Part shown: positions 7,905 to 16,698 of the stretch, one piece after another | How the letters are laid out: each line of letters opens with the position of its first letter | How positions within the stretch are numbered: the first letter of the stretch is position 1 | NCBI GenBank assembly: GCA_045114175.1 | Contig: JBGUJZ010000004.1 | Location: 8,259 to 72,258, forward strand | Length of the DNA: 64,000 bases | Reading direction: 5' to 3' | Source: Cacconaster sp045114175 | GTDB taxonomy: Bacteria; Bacteroidota; Bacteroidia; Bacteroidales; UBA932 | The notes under the pieces: model-generated | What the model was told of the DNA's origin: nothing | The model's input: only the letters and a program-made list of their open reading frames with translations | Databases searched by the model: none | Made by a program: the position numbers and the translations under genes

Positions 7905-8357
7905 ATGTCTGAATTCATCCAAGGTAAGACGGTTATCATCAATCAACCCTCCTACGCACTCTATACCATCTTTTCCGATCCGAGCCGCATAGCCGGCGTA
8001 TTGCCGGAACAGTATCGCGACAAGGTCACCTTCGGCGAAGACACCGTGCTGGTGCATGTCCAGGGATTTGAACTGGGCGTCAAGGTTCACAGCCGCACGC
8101 CATTCTCCAAGGTGGAGTTTGAGCATTACGGCCAAAGCCCGTTCCCGTTTTTCATTGCCATCTTTATGGAACCTGCTTCCGACAGCACGACCTACTTTCA
8201 CATCGAACTCACCGCGGAACTCAATATGATGATGCGGATGATGCTTGGCAAGAGGTTGCAGGAAGGAGTTGATAAGATTACGGATGCCATTGCTGCGGCT
8301 GCCGCCGGAAAAATGCCGGAGAATATGCCGCAAGGGTGGCAGGATATGGTCAAGTAG
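7905..8357 (+). CDS. SRPBCC (START/Bet v1-like) small protein
   Basis: A 150-residue cytoplasmic protein with the helix-grip pattern of SRPBCC proteins. It starts with a beta strand (KTVIINQPSYALYTIFSD), a helix and loop (PSRIAGVLPEQYRDK), central antiparallel strands and a long C-terminal helix rich in Met and Leu (LNMMMRMMLGKRLQEGVDKI). Such folds bind hydrophobic ligands; no catalytic residues are evident and the ligand is unknown. It is translated between the dehydrogenase and the rRNA methyltransferase with very short gaps, an arrangement common in Bacteroidales. Function is not assigned. Confidence 0.6.
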   Translation: MSEFIQGKTVIINQPSYALYTIFSDPSRIAGVLPEQYRDKVTFGEDTVLVHVQGFELGVKVHSRTPFSKVEFEHYGQSPFPFFIAIFMEPASDSTTYFHIELTAELNMMMRMMLGKRLQEGVDKITDAIAAAAAGKMPENMPQGWQDMVK

Positions 8358-8362
8358 TGCCG

Positions 8363-9694
8363 ATGCTTCCCGAAGCCTTCATCTCCCTGCTGCAGGAATC
8401 CTACTCCGCAGATGCGGTGCGCCAGTTGTGCGCCGCGCTTGCGGAAACGCCTCCCGTTTCGATTAGGCGCAACGCTGCCAAAATCAGCGCTGAAGCATTG
8501 GTCGCGCACTTTGGAGAGAATGCAGACGGAACAGTGGCTTGGGCACCGGAAGGACTCTATCTCAAGCAGCGCCCTTCCTTCACGCTGGATCCGCTCTTCC
8601 ATACCGGGGCCTATTATGTGCAGGAGGCTTCCTCAATGGCTGTTGGCGAGCTACTGCTGAAAGCCCTCCCGGATGCGAAAGAAAAGAGCCTGCGCGTGCT
8701 GGATCTTTGTGCGGCGCCGGGCGGAAAAAGCACCCATCTGGTTTCGTTGTTGGGGCCGGAGAGCCTGCTGGTGAGCAATGAAGTCATGCGGCAACGAGCT
8801 TCCGTGCTGGCAGACAACCTGACTCTCTGGGGCCTGCCGAACGTGGTGGTCTCGAACAATGATCCCGCCGATTTTGGAAGGCTGACAGGATACTTTGACC
8901 TGCTGCTGGTGGATGCGCCTTGCTCGGGCGAAGGAATGTTCCGCAAAGACGAGACGGCCATCGCCGAATGGTCGCCCGACACGGTGCAGCTTTGTGCAGC
9001 ACGGCAGCGACGAATTCTTGCCGACAGTTGGACCTCTCTGCGCGACGGCGGATACCTCATCTACTCCACCTGCACCTTCAACCATCTTGAGGATGAGGAC
9101 AATACGGCATGGATCTGCAAAGAATTGGGCGGAGAATGCCTCTCGCAGAGACACTTCCTGCCCGGGACGGATCGGGGCGAAGGCTTCTACTGTGCGCTGA
9201 TTCGCAAAAATGGAGATGCCCCCCGCAAACCATTGCGCACGGCCCGCAGTAAAGCGCCAGTTGATAGCGCCGCTAAGGAGGCCGCCCGCCTGCTGCAACC
9301 AGGCTGCGCAATCCGTGAAAAGGTGACGCGCGACGGCACTCGGCTCCTAAAAGCTTTCCCGGAGGCGCTTGTCGCTGAAATGGAGGCACTTGCACAAGTG
9401 TTGTCGGTATTGCGCTCTGGCACCGCCGTAGCTACGGTCAAGGGGCGCGACCTGATTCCCGAGGCGGATCTGGCCTACGCGACGCTCTTCAATCAGGAAG
9501 CATATCCGAAGGTAGAACTGGAACGCGAAGATGCGCTTCGCTACCTAGCCCACGAAACCATCGATCTCAACAGCCACCCCAAGGGCTATCTAACCCTCTG
9601 CTTCAAAGGCCTTCCGCTGGGATTTGTCAAGAATCTCGGCAACCGCTACAACACCCTCCACCCGCTCTCTCGGCGCATCCGGATGGACATTTAA
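8363..9694 (+). CDS. 16S rRNA m5C methyltransferase, RsmF/NOP2-Sun family
   Basis: 443 residues from the ATG at 8363 (a GTG at 8357 is possible). It is a SAM-dependent RNA cytosine-C5 methyltransferase. Motif I is LDLCAAPGGKSTHL (~112), motif IV is DAPCSGEGMFRKD (~184) carrying the product-release Cys, and motif VI is YSTCTFNHLEDE (~233) carrying the catalytic Cys. The N-terminal RsmF-type region (SIRRNAAK ...) and the C-terminal PUA-like part (YLAHETIDLNSHPKGYLTL ... KNLGNRYNTLHPLSRRIR) match the RsmF/YebU subgroup, so C1407 of 16S rRNA is the probable target. It is the last gene of the uvrD run; the next gene has its own promoter element. Confidence 0.85.
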   Translation: MLPEAFISLLQESYSADAVRQLCAALAETPPVSIRRNAAKISAEALVAHFGENADGTVAWAPEGLYLKQRPSFTLDPLFHTGAYYVQEASSMAVGELLLKALPDAKEKSLRVLDLCAAPGGKSTHLVSLLGPESLLVSNEVMRQRASVLADNLTLWGLPNVVVSNNDPADFGRLTGYFDLLLVDAPCSGEGMFRKDETAIAEWSPDTVQLCAARQRRILADSWTSLRDGGYLIYSTCTFNHLEDEDNTAWICKELGGECLSQRHFLPGTDRGEGFYCALIRKNGDAPRKPLRTARSKAPVDSAAKEAARLLQPGCAIREKVTRDGTRLLKAFPEALVAEMEALAQVLSVLRSGTAVATVKGRDLIPEADLAYATLFNQEAYPKVELEREDALRYLAHETIDLNSHPKGYLTLCFKGLPLGFVKNLGNRYNTLHPLSRRIRMDI

Positions 9695-9706
9695 GGAAAA
9701 AAGTGT

Positions 9707-9714
9707 TATCTTTG
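9707..9714 (+). promoter_or_regulatory. Putative -7 promoter element for the Nudix gene
   Basis: TATCTTTG, an exact TAnnTTTG match 20 bases before the ATG at 9735. Confidence 0.5.
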
Positions 9715-9734
9715 CTTGCTAATCAGGCGTATCG

Positions 9735-10346
9735 ATGCATACTGTCTATTTCGAAAACCGTTGTATCTCAATCTGTCGAAAGGAAGAACTTCCCTCCGGC
9801 ATTCAAAAAGAACAAATTATAGCCTACAACGGGATCGATTCGATCCGCCCGCTTCCCGAACAGTTTGCCGCCAACACGGAGATGCCCGACCTCTTCCTGA
9901 CAACCGAAGACGAGGCCGCCTGCTTCGCTGATTTCTGCTCGCTCTTCACCGAGATTCTGGCGGGCGGCGGACTGGTCTCCAACGACCGGAATGAGTATCT
10001 GATGATCTTCCGCCGGGGACTGTGGGACCTGCCCAAAGGCAAGTGCGAGACGGGAGAAAGCATCGAGACCTGCGCCGTGCGGGAAGTGCTGGAAGAGACC
10101 GGCCTTACAGCCGTAGAACGCGGTTCCCTGATCTGCATCACGCATCACACCTATCACTTGAACGGAGATTTTTGCCTAAAGCATACCTACTGGTATCGCA
10201 TGAAGAACCAGGGCGGCAACCAACTCAAGCCTCAGATTGAGGAGGAGATCAACAAGGCCGAATGGATGCCCTGGAACGCGGTTCTGGACCACGCTCCGCT
10301 CTGCTACAATTCAGTGAAAGAGGTTATTTCCCGCGCAGGTCGGTAA
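9735..10346 (+). CDS. Nudix hydrolase
   Basis: 203 residues with a complete Nudix box (GKCETGESIETCAVREVLEE, near residues 98-120), the Mg2+-binding helix that hydrolyses nucleoside diphosphate-X compounds. The ~80-residue N-terminal part (MHTVYFENRCISICRKEE; DSIRPLPEQF; LFLTTEDEAACFADFCS) is typical of a Bacteroidota Nudix subgroup and may determine substrate, which is unknown. It has its own TATCTTTG promoter element. Its last 23 bases overlap the 3' end of the convergent lolA-like gene. Confidence 0.85.
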   Translation: MHTVYFENRCISICRKEELPSGIQKEQIIAYNGIDSIRPLPEQFAANTEMPDLFLTTEDEAACFADFCSLFTEILAGGGLVSNDRNEYLMIFRRGLWDLPKGKCETGESIETCAVREVLEETGLTAVERGSLICITHHTYHLNGDFCLKHTYWYRMKNQGGNQLKPQIEEEINKAEWMPWNAVLDHAPLCYNSVKEVISRAGR

Positions 10347-10851
10347 CGATCACATCATCGCCCAACGCATTGACATCCAGCTGGAAGGAGGCTTCCGGCC
10401 AGATGGTTTCCATCGTTTCTACCTGAACAATCTGATAGACGATAGACGATCCATCCCGGAGGGTGAGCGTGAAGGTCTCTTGCGCAGCATCACTCGAGAG
10501 TTGACTGCCGCCGAAGAGGGCGTCCACATCGCCACCAAAAATCATCACCTCTCCGGCAACGGTATCGTAGTTCCAAATGGTAGCGCCATCCCCATAAATC
10601 TTCAGGGCGCCGCGGGTCACGCGGAAGCAGGGATACTGCAGATCCAGCGTCCCGGTTTCAACGCCAAGCGACTTACCCTCCGCTGAATAGATGGTTTCCG
10701 TGAAGAGAATCCGGGAAGCGGGAAGGCTTTGTGCAAGTTCACGAACCTGTACGGGTTTCAGCGGCTGTGCGAAGCCCTGCACGGGTGCGACGAAAGCCGC
10801 CAGCGCAAGCATCAGCGGCAGGAGGCGGCGGTATGGTGCGATTCTGAACAT
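10324..10851 (-). CDS. LolA-like outer-membrane lipoprotein carrier
   Basis: 175 residues from the ATG at 10851, chosen over one 36 bases upstream because it yields a clean signal peptide (MFRIAPYRRLLPLMLALAAF ... VQGFAQ). The mature part has the LolA-like half-barrel: repeated beta strands (FTETIYSAEGKSLGVETGTL, LQYPCFRVTRGALKIYGDG, ATIWNYDTVAGEVMIFGG) for carrying lipoproteins through the periplasm. It lies 4 bases downstream of ftsK, a linkage common in Bacteroidetes. LolA homologues are divergent here, so carrier function is inferred from fold, size and context. Confidence 0.65.
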   Translation of the reverse strand: MFRIAPYRRLLPLMLALAAFVAPVQGFAQPLKPVQVRELAQSLPASRILFTETIYSAEGKSLGVETGTLDLQYPCFRVTRGALKIYGDGATIWNYDTVAGEVMIFGGDVDALFGGSQLSSDAAQETFTLTLRDGSSIVYQIVQVETMETIWPEASFQLDVNALGDDVIVTDLRGK

Positions 10852-10855
10852 GGTC

Positions 10856-13348
10856 TTAAACGATTGTCTGGTGGTCCAGTGATTCAAGTTTTCGGTCGAG
10901 CGTGTCGAAATCCGAAATCAGGACGGCGCGTGCCTTGCTTCCTTCAAACGGTCCGACGATGCCCGCTGCTTCTAGCTGTTCAATAATCTTGCCAGCGCGT
11001 GGATATCCGATATCCAATTTGCGTTGCAGCAGCGAAACCGAGCCCTGCTGGGTCTGTACGACAATCTTGGCAGCCTCTTCAAAAAGCTTGTCCCGACGGC
11101 GCAGATCCACATCTCCGCCACCGCCATCGCCCGTTTCATCTTCCGGTTCAGGCAACGGGAAGGGCTGTGAATAACCGCGCTGTTCCTGAATGAAGGTAGC
11201 CAGATCTTTCACCTCGTCGGTCTCGATGAGGGCACACTGGACACGGGTCAGGTCCATGTTCGGGGCAATAACCAGCATATCGCCGCGGCCAATCAGGCGG
11301 TTGGCACCCGGCGTATCGATGATGGTCTTGGAGTCCACGCTGGAGTTGACACGGAATGCAATGCGGGAGTTGAAGTTCGCCTTGATGTTACCGGTAATGA
11401 TATCGGTGGTCGGGCGCTGGGTAGCGAGCACGAGGTGGATACCCACGGCGCGGGCCTTCTGGGCCAGACGGGCAATGGGCTCCTCAATCTCACGGCCTGC
11501 GGTCGTAATGAGGTCCGCAAACTCGTCAATCACCACCACAATATAAGGCATAAACTTGTGCCCGTTGTTCGGATTCAGCTTACGATTCAGGAACTTGGCA
11601 TTGTAGTCCTTGATCTGGCGGACATCGGCCTGCCGCATCAGTTCGTAGCGGTTCTCCATCTCCTCGCAGAGCGACTTGAGGGTGGTAATCACCTTCTTGG
11701 TATCGGTGATGATGGCCTCGTCCTCCCCTTCCAGTTTAGCCAGATAGTGCTTCTCCAGTTTGGAGTAGAGGGAGAGTTCCACACGCTTGGGGTCAACCAT
11801 CACGAACTTGATCTCAGCCGGATGCTTGCAGAAGAGCAGCGATGCAATGATACAGTTCAATCCCACCGATTTACCCATACCGGTTGCACCGGCCACCAGC
11901 AGGTGCGGCATCTTGGCCAGATCCAGGAAGAACGGCTCGTTGGTCACGGTGATACCCAGCGCGAGCGGCAGCTCCATCTTGGCCTCTTTGAACTGCGGGG
12001 AGTTGAGCACGCTCTTGAGCGGAACCACGCTGGCCCGCTCGTTCGGCACCTCGATACCCACGGCGTCCGTCAGGGTCACGACGCGCACGCCCTTGGTACC
12101 CAAGGAAATGGCGATATCTTCCTCCAGCGAACGGACCTGCGCTACCTTGATGCCTTCGGCCAGGTGAATCTTGTAGAGGGTCACGGTCGGGCTCTTGGAA
12201 GCGGTAATACCCGAAACACCAATCTTATAGTTGGCCAGGGCATTGACGATGCGCTGTTTATTCTTTTCCAGCTCGGAGAGCGGCACTTCATACCACTTGT
12301 CACGGTAGTCGTGGAGCACGGCGAGCGTAGGCATTTCATAGTTGGGCAGGTCCAGGCGCGGATCAAAGAGATGCGCCTTTTCCTCCTCAGTCAGGTTGGC
12401 AAGGAAGTCATTTTCAGACTGTTCCACATCGAGCGGAACCTCTTCTGCAGAGGCGGCGGTGGGAGCCGGTTCGGGTTCCGGAGCCGCTTCAAAGACCGGT
12501 TCGAGCGTAGGATCCGGAGGCAGAATCTCCGCGGTCGGTTCCGGGGTGACCGGAAGATCATAGAAGTCTTCCGGCTCGTCATCCTGGGTGTCGTGAACAG
12601 CCTCAACCTCCGGGTTCGGTTCGTCGTCGAACTGTTCAAATTCTTCCGCTTCTATCTCTTCCTCAGCCACCTCCTCCTCATCTGCAACCGGTTCCGGTTC
12701 AACCGGCTTCTCGGCGCGATGGGTGGTGAAGTAGATGAACTTGTCGAACCAAAGTGCCACCTTGTTGCTCAGAAGCATTGCCCAGGCCACCAGCAGAACG
12801 AAAATCACGCTGCCGCCGCCCAGCTTGCCAATCAAGTTGCACAGCCACTGGTTCGCGTAGAAACCATACGAACCACCGGGCGCACCGCCAAGCAGGTTGC
12901 TGTCGAAGAAACTGAAGATATAGGCGAACAGAACGGAGAAGATGATGGCGCCCAGGAAGCAGATGGCGAATACCCGGACCAGATTCACCTTCTTGATGCG
13001 AAGGAAAAAGGCTGAGAGGGCCCCCACAAAAAGCGGAAGCGTAAAGGCACCAAAGCCAAACAGCTTGGCCACCAGCAGATTGGCCCACAGGAATCCCAGT
13101 TTGCCACCGATATTGAATGCCTTCTGACCGGGGCTGAAGAGTTCGGGATTCGAGAGCAGGCTCTGGTCCTTGCTCCAGGTAAAGATATAGGAGATGAGGG
13201 TCGCCAACGTATAGAGGGCAATCAGTGCCAGCAGGATACCCGTCAACAGACGGACATTCCGCCAAAACTGCGAAGGGCCTTTACGAGCCGAACGCTTTTT
13301 CTTCTTTGCGGGCTTCTCCGCAGGCTTCTTCTCTTTCTTGTCAGCCAT
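10856..13348 (-). CDS. ftsK: DNA translocase FtsK/SpoIIIE
   Basis: 830-residue septal DNA pump that segregates chromosome ends and activates XerCD at dif. A Lys-rich cytoplasmic start is followed by about four membrane segments (first ~200 residues) and an acidic Glu/Pro-rich linker (~215-330). The alpha/beta motor follows with Walker A VAGATGMGKSVGLNC (~475) and Walker B YIVVVIDEFADLI. A gamma winged helix ends the protein (DKLFEEAAKIVVQTQQG ... GYPRAGKIIEQLEAAGIVG), the part that reads KOPS-like polarity sequences. Its XerC partner lies at 25158. It sits in an operon after the lipid kinase and DUF4290 genes, with lolA immediately downstream. Confidence 0.95.
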   Translation of the reverse strand: MADKKEKKPAEKPAKKKKRSARKGPSQFWRNVRLLTGILLALIALYTLATLISYIFTWSKDQSLLSNPELFSPGQKAFNIGGKLGFLWANLLVAKLFGFGAFTLPLFVGALSAFFLRIKKVNLVRVFAICFLGAIIFSVLFAYIFSFFDSNLLGGAPGGSYGFYANQWLCNLIGKLGGGSVIFVLLVAWAMLLSNKVALWFDKFIYFTTHRAEKPVEPEPVADEEEVAEEEIEAEEFEQFDDEPNPEVEAVHDTQDDEPEDFYDLPVTPEPTAEILPPDPTLEPVFEAAPEPEPAPTAASAEEVPLDVEQSENDFLANLTEEEKAHLFDPRLDLPNYEMPTLAVLHDYRDKWYEVPLSELEKNKQRIVNALANYKIGVSGITASKSPTVTLYKIHLAEGIKVAQVRSLEEDIAISLGTKGVRVVTLTDAVGIEVPNERASVVPLKSVLNSPQFKEAKMELPLALGITVTNEPFFLDLAKMPHLLVAGATGMGKSVGLNCIIASLLFCKHPAEIKFVMVDPKRVELSLYSKLEKHYLAKLEGEDEAIITDTKKVITTLKSLCEEMENRYELMRQADVRQIKDYNAKFLNRKLNPNNGHKFMPYIVVVIDEFADLITTAGREIEEPIARLAQKARAVGIHLVLATQRPTTDIITGNIKANFNSRIAFRVNSSVDSKTIIDTPGANRLIGRGDMLVIAPNMDLTRVQCALIETDEVKDLATFIQEQRGYSQPFPLPEPEDETGDGGGGDVDLRRRDKLFEEAAKIVVQTQQGSVSLLQRKLDIGYPRAGKIIEQLEAAGIVGPFEGSKARAVLISDFDTLDRKLESLDHQTIV

Positions 13349-13350
13349 CT

Positions 13351-13977
13351 TTATTTCTTTCTCTTGCGGTTACGGTTCTTCTTGTAGTTCTTGCCGCCAT
13401 TCTGGATCATGCCGGGACGTGCGAACGAAGCATCTGCTGCCACAGCCCCAAGTTCCAGTCCTTCAGGAACCTTGAGCCGTCCTTCGGAGAGTTTTTCAAT
13501 GTCGGCAAAGATCGTAGCGTCGGCCACCGAATCTTTGTTCCAGATGAGATACTGCTGCCGCATGTAGAGCGCCAGAGCGCGGATCATCTCGCGCTTGGCC
13601 TCATCGTCCTCACGGTCAGCAATCAGCTTGATCATATTCTCGATATTCCGACCGTAGCAGGCAGCCTTTACAGGACGCTTTTCGATGGGAATCGGTTGCG
13701 GCTTGGTTTCGAGATCTTTCCGATCCGGTATCGGGTAGGGTGAATCGATGTCGATATCATAGCCGGCCATCATCTGCATGTGGTCCCACAGTTTGTGCTT
13801 GTAATCGACCATCTCCCGCACCTGCGGATTGAGCTGGGCCATCACCTGCACCACGGCACGGATCTGCTCATTGCGTTTCTCCTTGTCCGGAATGGCTTTC
13901 ACCATTTCGACCATCTTCTGCACATACCGTCCATATTCGGGCAGAATCAGTTTCTCTCGCTGGGTATTGTAATCCAT
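13351..13977 (-). CDS. DUF4290 protein
   Basis: 208 residues. The core (MDYNTQREKLILPEYGRYVQ, VRAVVQVMAQLNP-like helix, VREMVDYKHKLWDHM, YDIDIDSPYP) is the Bacteroidota-specific DUF4290 family, all-helical and cytoplasmic with a very basic C-terminus (NYKKNRNRKRKK). No function is established for the family. It lies 2 bases upstream of the ftsK start and 12 bases downstream of the lipid kinase, so it is co-transcribed with ftsK. The basic tail suggests nucleic-acid or ribosome contact, which is inference. Confidence 0.75.
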   Translation of the reverse strand: MDYNTQREKLILPEYGRYVQKMVEMVKAIPDKEKRNEQIRAVVQVMAQLNPQVREMVDYKHKLWDHMQMMAGYDIDIDSPYPIPDRKDLETKPQPIPIEKRPVKAACYGRNIENMIKLIADREDDEAKREMIRALALYMRQQYLIWNKDSVADATIFADIEKLSEGRLKVPEGLELGAVAADASFARPGMIQNGGKNYKKNRNRKRKK

Positions 13978-13989
13978 AACGGTAAATAA

Positions 13990-14928
13990 TTACAGGTTGG
14001 TAACAACTTTGACGGCGGCGGGAATCAGCGTGCACTTTGCGGGAGAGCAGCCTACCGGTTCGCCGTCCACTTCCATGAAGGAGGCCGGTGTAGCCTCGAT
14101 TTCGATGGTCTGCTTTGCGCGGGTAGCCATTACCTCTTTCATCTCCATAATCGTCCCCTTGAAGAGGTGTTTGACAGAGAAGAGGAATTTGATTTTCGGG
14201 AACTTCTTCACTACGGTCAGATCGAGCAGGCCGTCGTCAATCACCGCATTCGGCGTTTCCATCATGCCGCCACCGCAGTAACGGCCATTGCCGAGGGCCA
14301 CCGAAAGGGCGGGACCTTCAAAGAAAGGCTCGCCATCTACCTTGATCTTAAAGTTCGGGCATTTGTACCATAGGAAGCCCTGCATCAGGCATTTATAGTA
14401 CTGTACATCGCCACTTTTGCCCTTCTTCTTGGCAGCCTCGAAGAGGTGGCAGACCTGCGCGTCGAATCCCAGTCCGCCGATGTTGACCATGTAACGGGTA
14501 TAGGGATTGCCGTTGTTGATGGTCTCCACCTTGACTACATCCTGGAGCATCTCTTTGTCAGCAACGATGATATCCACGGCCTTGTTGAGGTCATTCAGCG
14601 GAATCTGGTGATAGCGCGGCCAGTCATTGCCCGACCCGACGGGAATCATAGCAATGGTCACTTCTGAAGTGGGGACATCCGTCTGCGTCATGACGCCGTT
14701 GAGAATCTCGTGGATGGCGCCATCACCGCCAAGGGTAAGGATTTTGCGGTAACCTTCCCGCAACGCTTCCTTGGTCAATTCAATTGCATGATATTTGTAT
14801 TCCGTGAAACTCTCGGAGTAGGAGACGCCCCTGGCGGTAAGCAATTCGGAAACCCGGGCCCAGGCCTGTCCGGCCTTTCCGCCACCGGAGAGTTTGCTGA
14901 CGATAACTTTCCAGTCTTTCATAGTCAT
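13990..14928 (-). CDS. Diacylglycerol/lipid kinase of the DagK/YegS/LCB5 family
   Basis: 312 residues from the ATG at 14928; a second ATG 6 bases on is equally usable. The DAGK catalytic domain is clear: KILTLGGDGAIHEILNGVM (nucleotide-binding GGDG loop) and MIPVGSGNDWPRYHQI (GTGND-type motif), then the C-terminal beta sandwich (YCGGGMMETPNAVIDDGLLD and MEVDGEPVG). Such enzymes phosphorylate diacylglycerol or related lipids at the cytoplasmic face of the membrane. Substrate is not determinable here. It is the first gene of the run with DUF4290, ftsK and lolA, with a TAAATTTG box just upstream, divergent from parA. Confidence 0.85.
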   Translation of the reverse strand: MTMKDWKVIVSKLSGGGKAGQAWARVSELLTARGVSYSESFTEYKYHAIELTKEALREGYRKILTLGGDGAIHEILNGVMTQTDVPTSEVTIAMIPVGSGNDWPRYHQIPLNDLNKAVDIIVADKEMLQDVVKVETINNGNPYTRYMVNIGGLGFDAQVCHLFEAAKKKGKSGDVQYYKCLMQGFLWYKCPNFKIKVDGEPFFEGPALSVALGNGRYCGGGMMETPNAVIDDGLLDLTVVKKFPKIKFLFSVKHLFKGTIMEMKEVMATRAKQTIEIEATPASFMEVDGEPVGCSPAKCTLIPAAVKVVTNL

Positions 14929-14939
14929 TGTTTGTCCTG

Positions 14940-14947
14940 CAAATTTA
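14940..14947 (-). promoter_or_regulatory. Putative -7 promoter element for the lipid kinase-ftsK run
   Basis: TAAATTTG on the minus strand, exact consensus, 11 bases before the ATG at 14928. Confidence 0.5.
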
Positions 14948-14980
14948 TCCAAAAATCCCTATTCCTAATAAAAGAATTTG

Positions 14981-14988
14981 TATTTTTG
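14981..14988 (+). promoter_or_regulatory. Putative -7 promoter element for parA
   Basis: TATTTTTG, exact TAnnTTTG match 20 bases before the parA ATG. It is divergent from the lipid-kinase promoter 33 bases away. Confidence 0.5.
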
Positions 14989-15008
14989 TATTTTCAAGAG
15001 ATAATAGT

Positions 15009-15779
15009 ATGGGCAAAATCATAGCGATAGCAAATCAGAAGGGCGGCGTGGGCAAAACCACCACCGCCATCAACCTCGCCTCCTCCCTGGCCGTCCTCGA
15101 AAAACGTACGCTCGTCATCGATGCTGACCCGCAGGCCAACACCACTTCCGGCCTCAACTTCGACCCGGACTCTCAGGACAAGCGCACCCTCTACCAGGTG
15201 CTGATTGGCGAGCGCAAGATTGAAGAGACCATTCTGGAAACCGACCTCGAGTGCCTGCACATCATCCCCTCCCACATCGACCTCGTGGGTGCGGAGGTGG
15301 AGATGCTTTCACTCGAAAACGGACGCGAGAATCTGCTCCGCAACGCCATCGCCACGATTCGGGATAACTATGATTTCATCATCATCGACTGCGCACCGTC
15401 GCTCGGCCTGATTACGGTCAATGCCCTGACGGCCGCTGATTCGGTAATTATCCCGGTCCAGCCGGAGTATTTCTCACTGGAGGGATTGGGTAAACTGCTC
15501 AAGACCATCAAGATTGTCCAGACTCGCCTGAATACTGCCCTCAACATCGAAGGATTCCTCTTCACGATGTACGACGGCCGGCTCCGCCTCCACAACCAGG
15601 TGGTGGACGACGTGAAAAAACACTTCCCCGGCATGTCCTTCGAAACTGTCATCACCCGAAATGTCCGCCTCAGTGAGGCGCCTTCATACGGCAAGCCCGC
15701 GATCCTCTACGACGCATCCTCCTCGGGTGCGAACAACTATCTGGCGCTTGCCCAAGAAATCATCAAAAAGAATATCTGA
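15009..15779 (+). CDS. parA: Chromosome partitioning ATPase ParA (Soj)
   Basis: 256 residues from the ATG at 15009, the start giving the standard N-terminus MGKIIAIANQKGGVGKTT with the deviant Walker A (11-18) typical of ParA/MinD ATPases. Further landmarks are VIDADPQANTTSGL (Walker A' region), FIIIDCAPSLGLITVNAL (Walker B) and VRLSEAPSYGKP near the C-terminus. It is the chromosomal short form with no N-terminal DNA-binding domain. It forms ATP-dependent dimers on the nucleoid and moves ParB-bound origins. parB starts 2 bases after its stop. Confidence 0.96.
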   Translation: MGKIIAIANQKGGVGKTTTAINLASSLAVLEKRTLVIDADPQANTTSGLNFDPDSQDKRTLYQVLIGERKIEETILETDLECLHIIPSHIDLVGAEVEMLSLENGRENLLRNAIATIRDNYDFIIIDCAPSLGLITVNALTAADSVIIPVQPEYFSLEGLGKLLKTIKIVQTRLNTALNIEGFLFTMYDGRLRLHNQVVDDVKKHFPGMSFETVITRNVRLSEAPSYGKPAILYDASSSGANNYLALAQEIIKKNI

Positions 15780-15781
15780 CA

Positions 15782-16687
15782 ATGGCACAAAGACCTGCAT
15801 TAGGCAAAGGATTGGGCGCCCTGCTGGGCGACATCGATGCGGCTCCGGTAGCTCAGGAACCGCGTGTTGCCACGGTACCCATTGCAACCGACAGCCCCGT
15901 TGCCGTCAATGAGATTGCGCTGGACAAGATTGTCCCCAACCCCTACCAGCCCCGTACCAACTTCGATGAGGAGGCCCTCTCCGAGCTCAGCGAATCCATC
16001 CGGACCCTGGGTATCATCCAGCCGCTGACCCTTCGCGAAATGCCCGAAGGCCGCTACCAGATCATCAGTGGTGAACGGCGTTTCCGCGCCTCCAAGATGG
16101 CCGGTCTCACACAGGTCCCTGCCTATATCCGGAAAGCGGATGATGCGGCCATGCTTGAAATGGCCATTGTGGAGAACATCCAGCGTGAGAATCTGGACGC
16201 GATTGAAACGGCGCTCGGGTTCCAGCGGCTGATCGACGAGTGCTCTCTGACCCAGGAGGCGATGGCTCTCCGCGTGGGAAAGAAGCGCGCCACCATCACC
16301 AACTATCTGCGCCTGCTCAACCTCCCGCCGGAGATCCAAAAGGCCATCAAAGAGAATACCATCAGCGCCGGCCACGCCAAAGCGCTGCTGTCGCTTGACA
16401 ATCCCAAGGCCCAGATCCGGCTCTGCAACCAGACCATCAAGAGTGGCTGGTCGGTCCGCACACTGGAAGAGAAGGTTCGCAAACTCCTGGAAGAGAAGAA
16501 ACCTGAAAAGGTGGAAGTTCCCGGCCTACCTGAAAGCTATTCCCGCCTGAAAGGGCTCTTCGAATCGCTGGGCAGCGGCGTTTCCGTCAAACGTGCCGAA
16601 AAGGGCGGCGGCATCCTGACCGTCCGCTTCAAGAATGACGCCGAGACGGAAAAGTTCCTCGAGGCTATGGAAAAGTTCAATCGATAG
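15782..16687 (+). CDS. parB: Chromosome partitioning protein ParB (Spo0J)
   Basis: 301 residues. The N-terminus MAQRPALGKGLGALLG is the conserved ParA-stimulating peptide. It is followed by the ParB CTPase/N domain (KIVPNPYQPRTNFDEEALSE; IISGERRFRASKMAGL near 97, with the GERRFRA motif that binds CTP; MLEMAIVENIQRENLDAIE), a helix-turn-helix that reads parS (LTQEAMALRVGKKRATITNYL) and a C-terminal dimerisation part. No parS site was noticed inside the window. It lies 2 bases after parA and is followed by a DUF5683 gene. Confidence 0.96.
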   Translation: MAQRPALGKGLGALLGDIDAAPVAQEPRVATVPIATDSPVAVNEIALDKIVPNPYQPRTNFDEEALSELSESIRTLGIIQPLTLREMPEGRYQIISGERRFRASKMAGLTQVPAYIRKADDAAMLEMAIVENIQRENLDAIETALGFQRLIDECSLTQEAMALRVGKKRATITNYLRLLNLPPEIQKAIKENTISAGHAKALLSLDNPKAQIRLCNQTIKSGWSVRTLEEKVRKLLEEKKPEKVEVPGLPESYSRLKGLFESLGSGVSVKRAEKGGGILTVRFKNDAETEKFLEAMEKFNR

Positions 16688-16698
16688 CGATTCGGAAG

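Noticed and set aside
11435..13015. A 526-codon open frame opposite ftsK
   Set aside because: Antisense to the FtsK motor and linker; no motif, His/Arg-rich composition.
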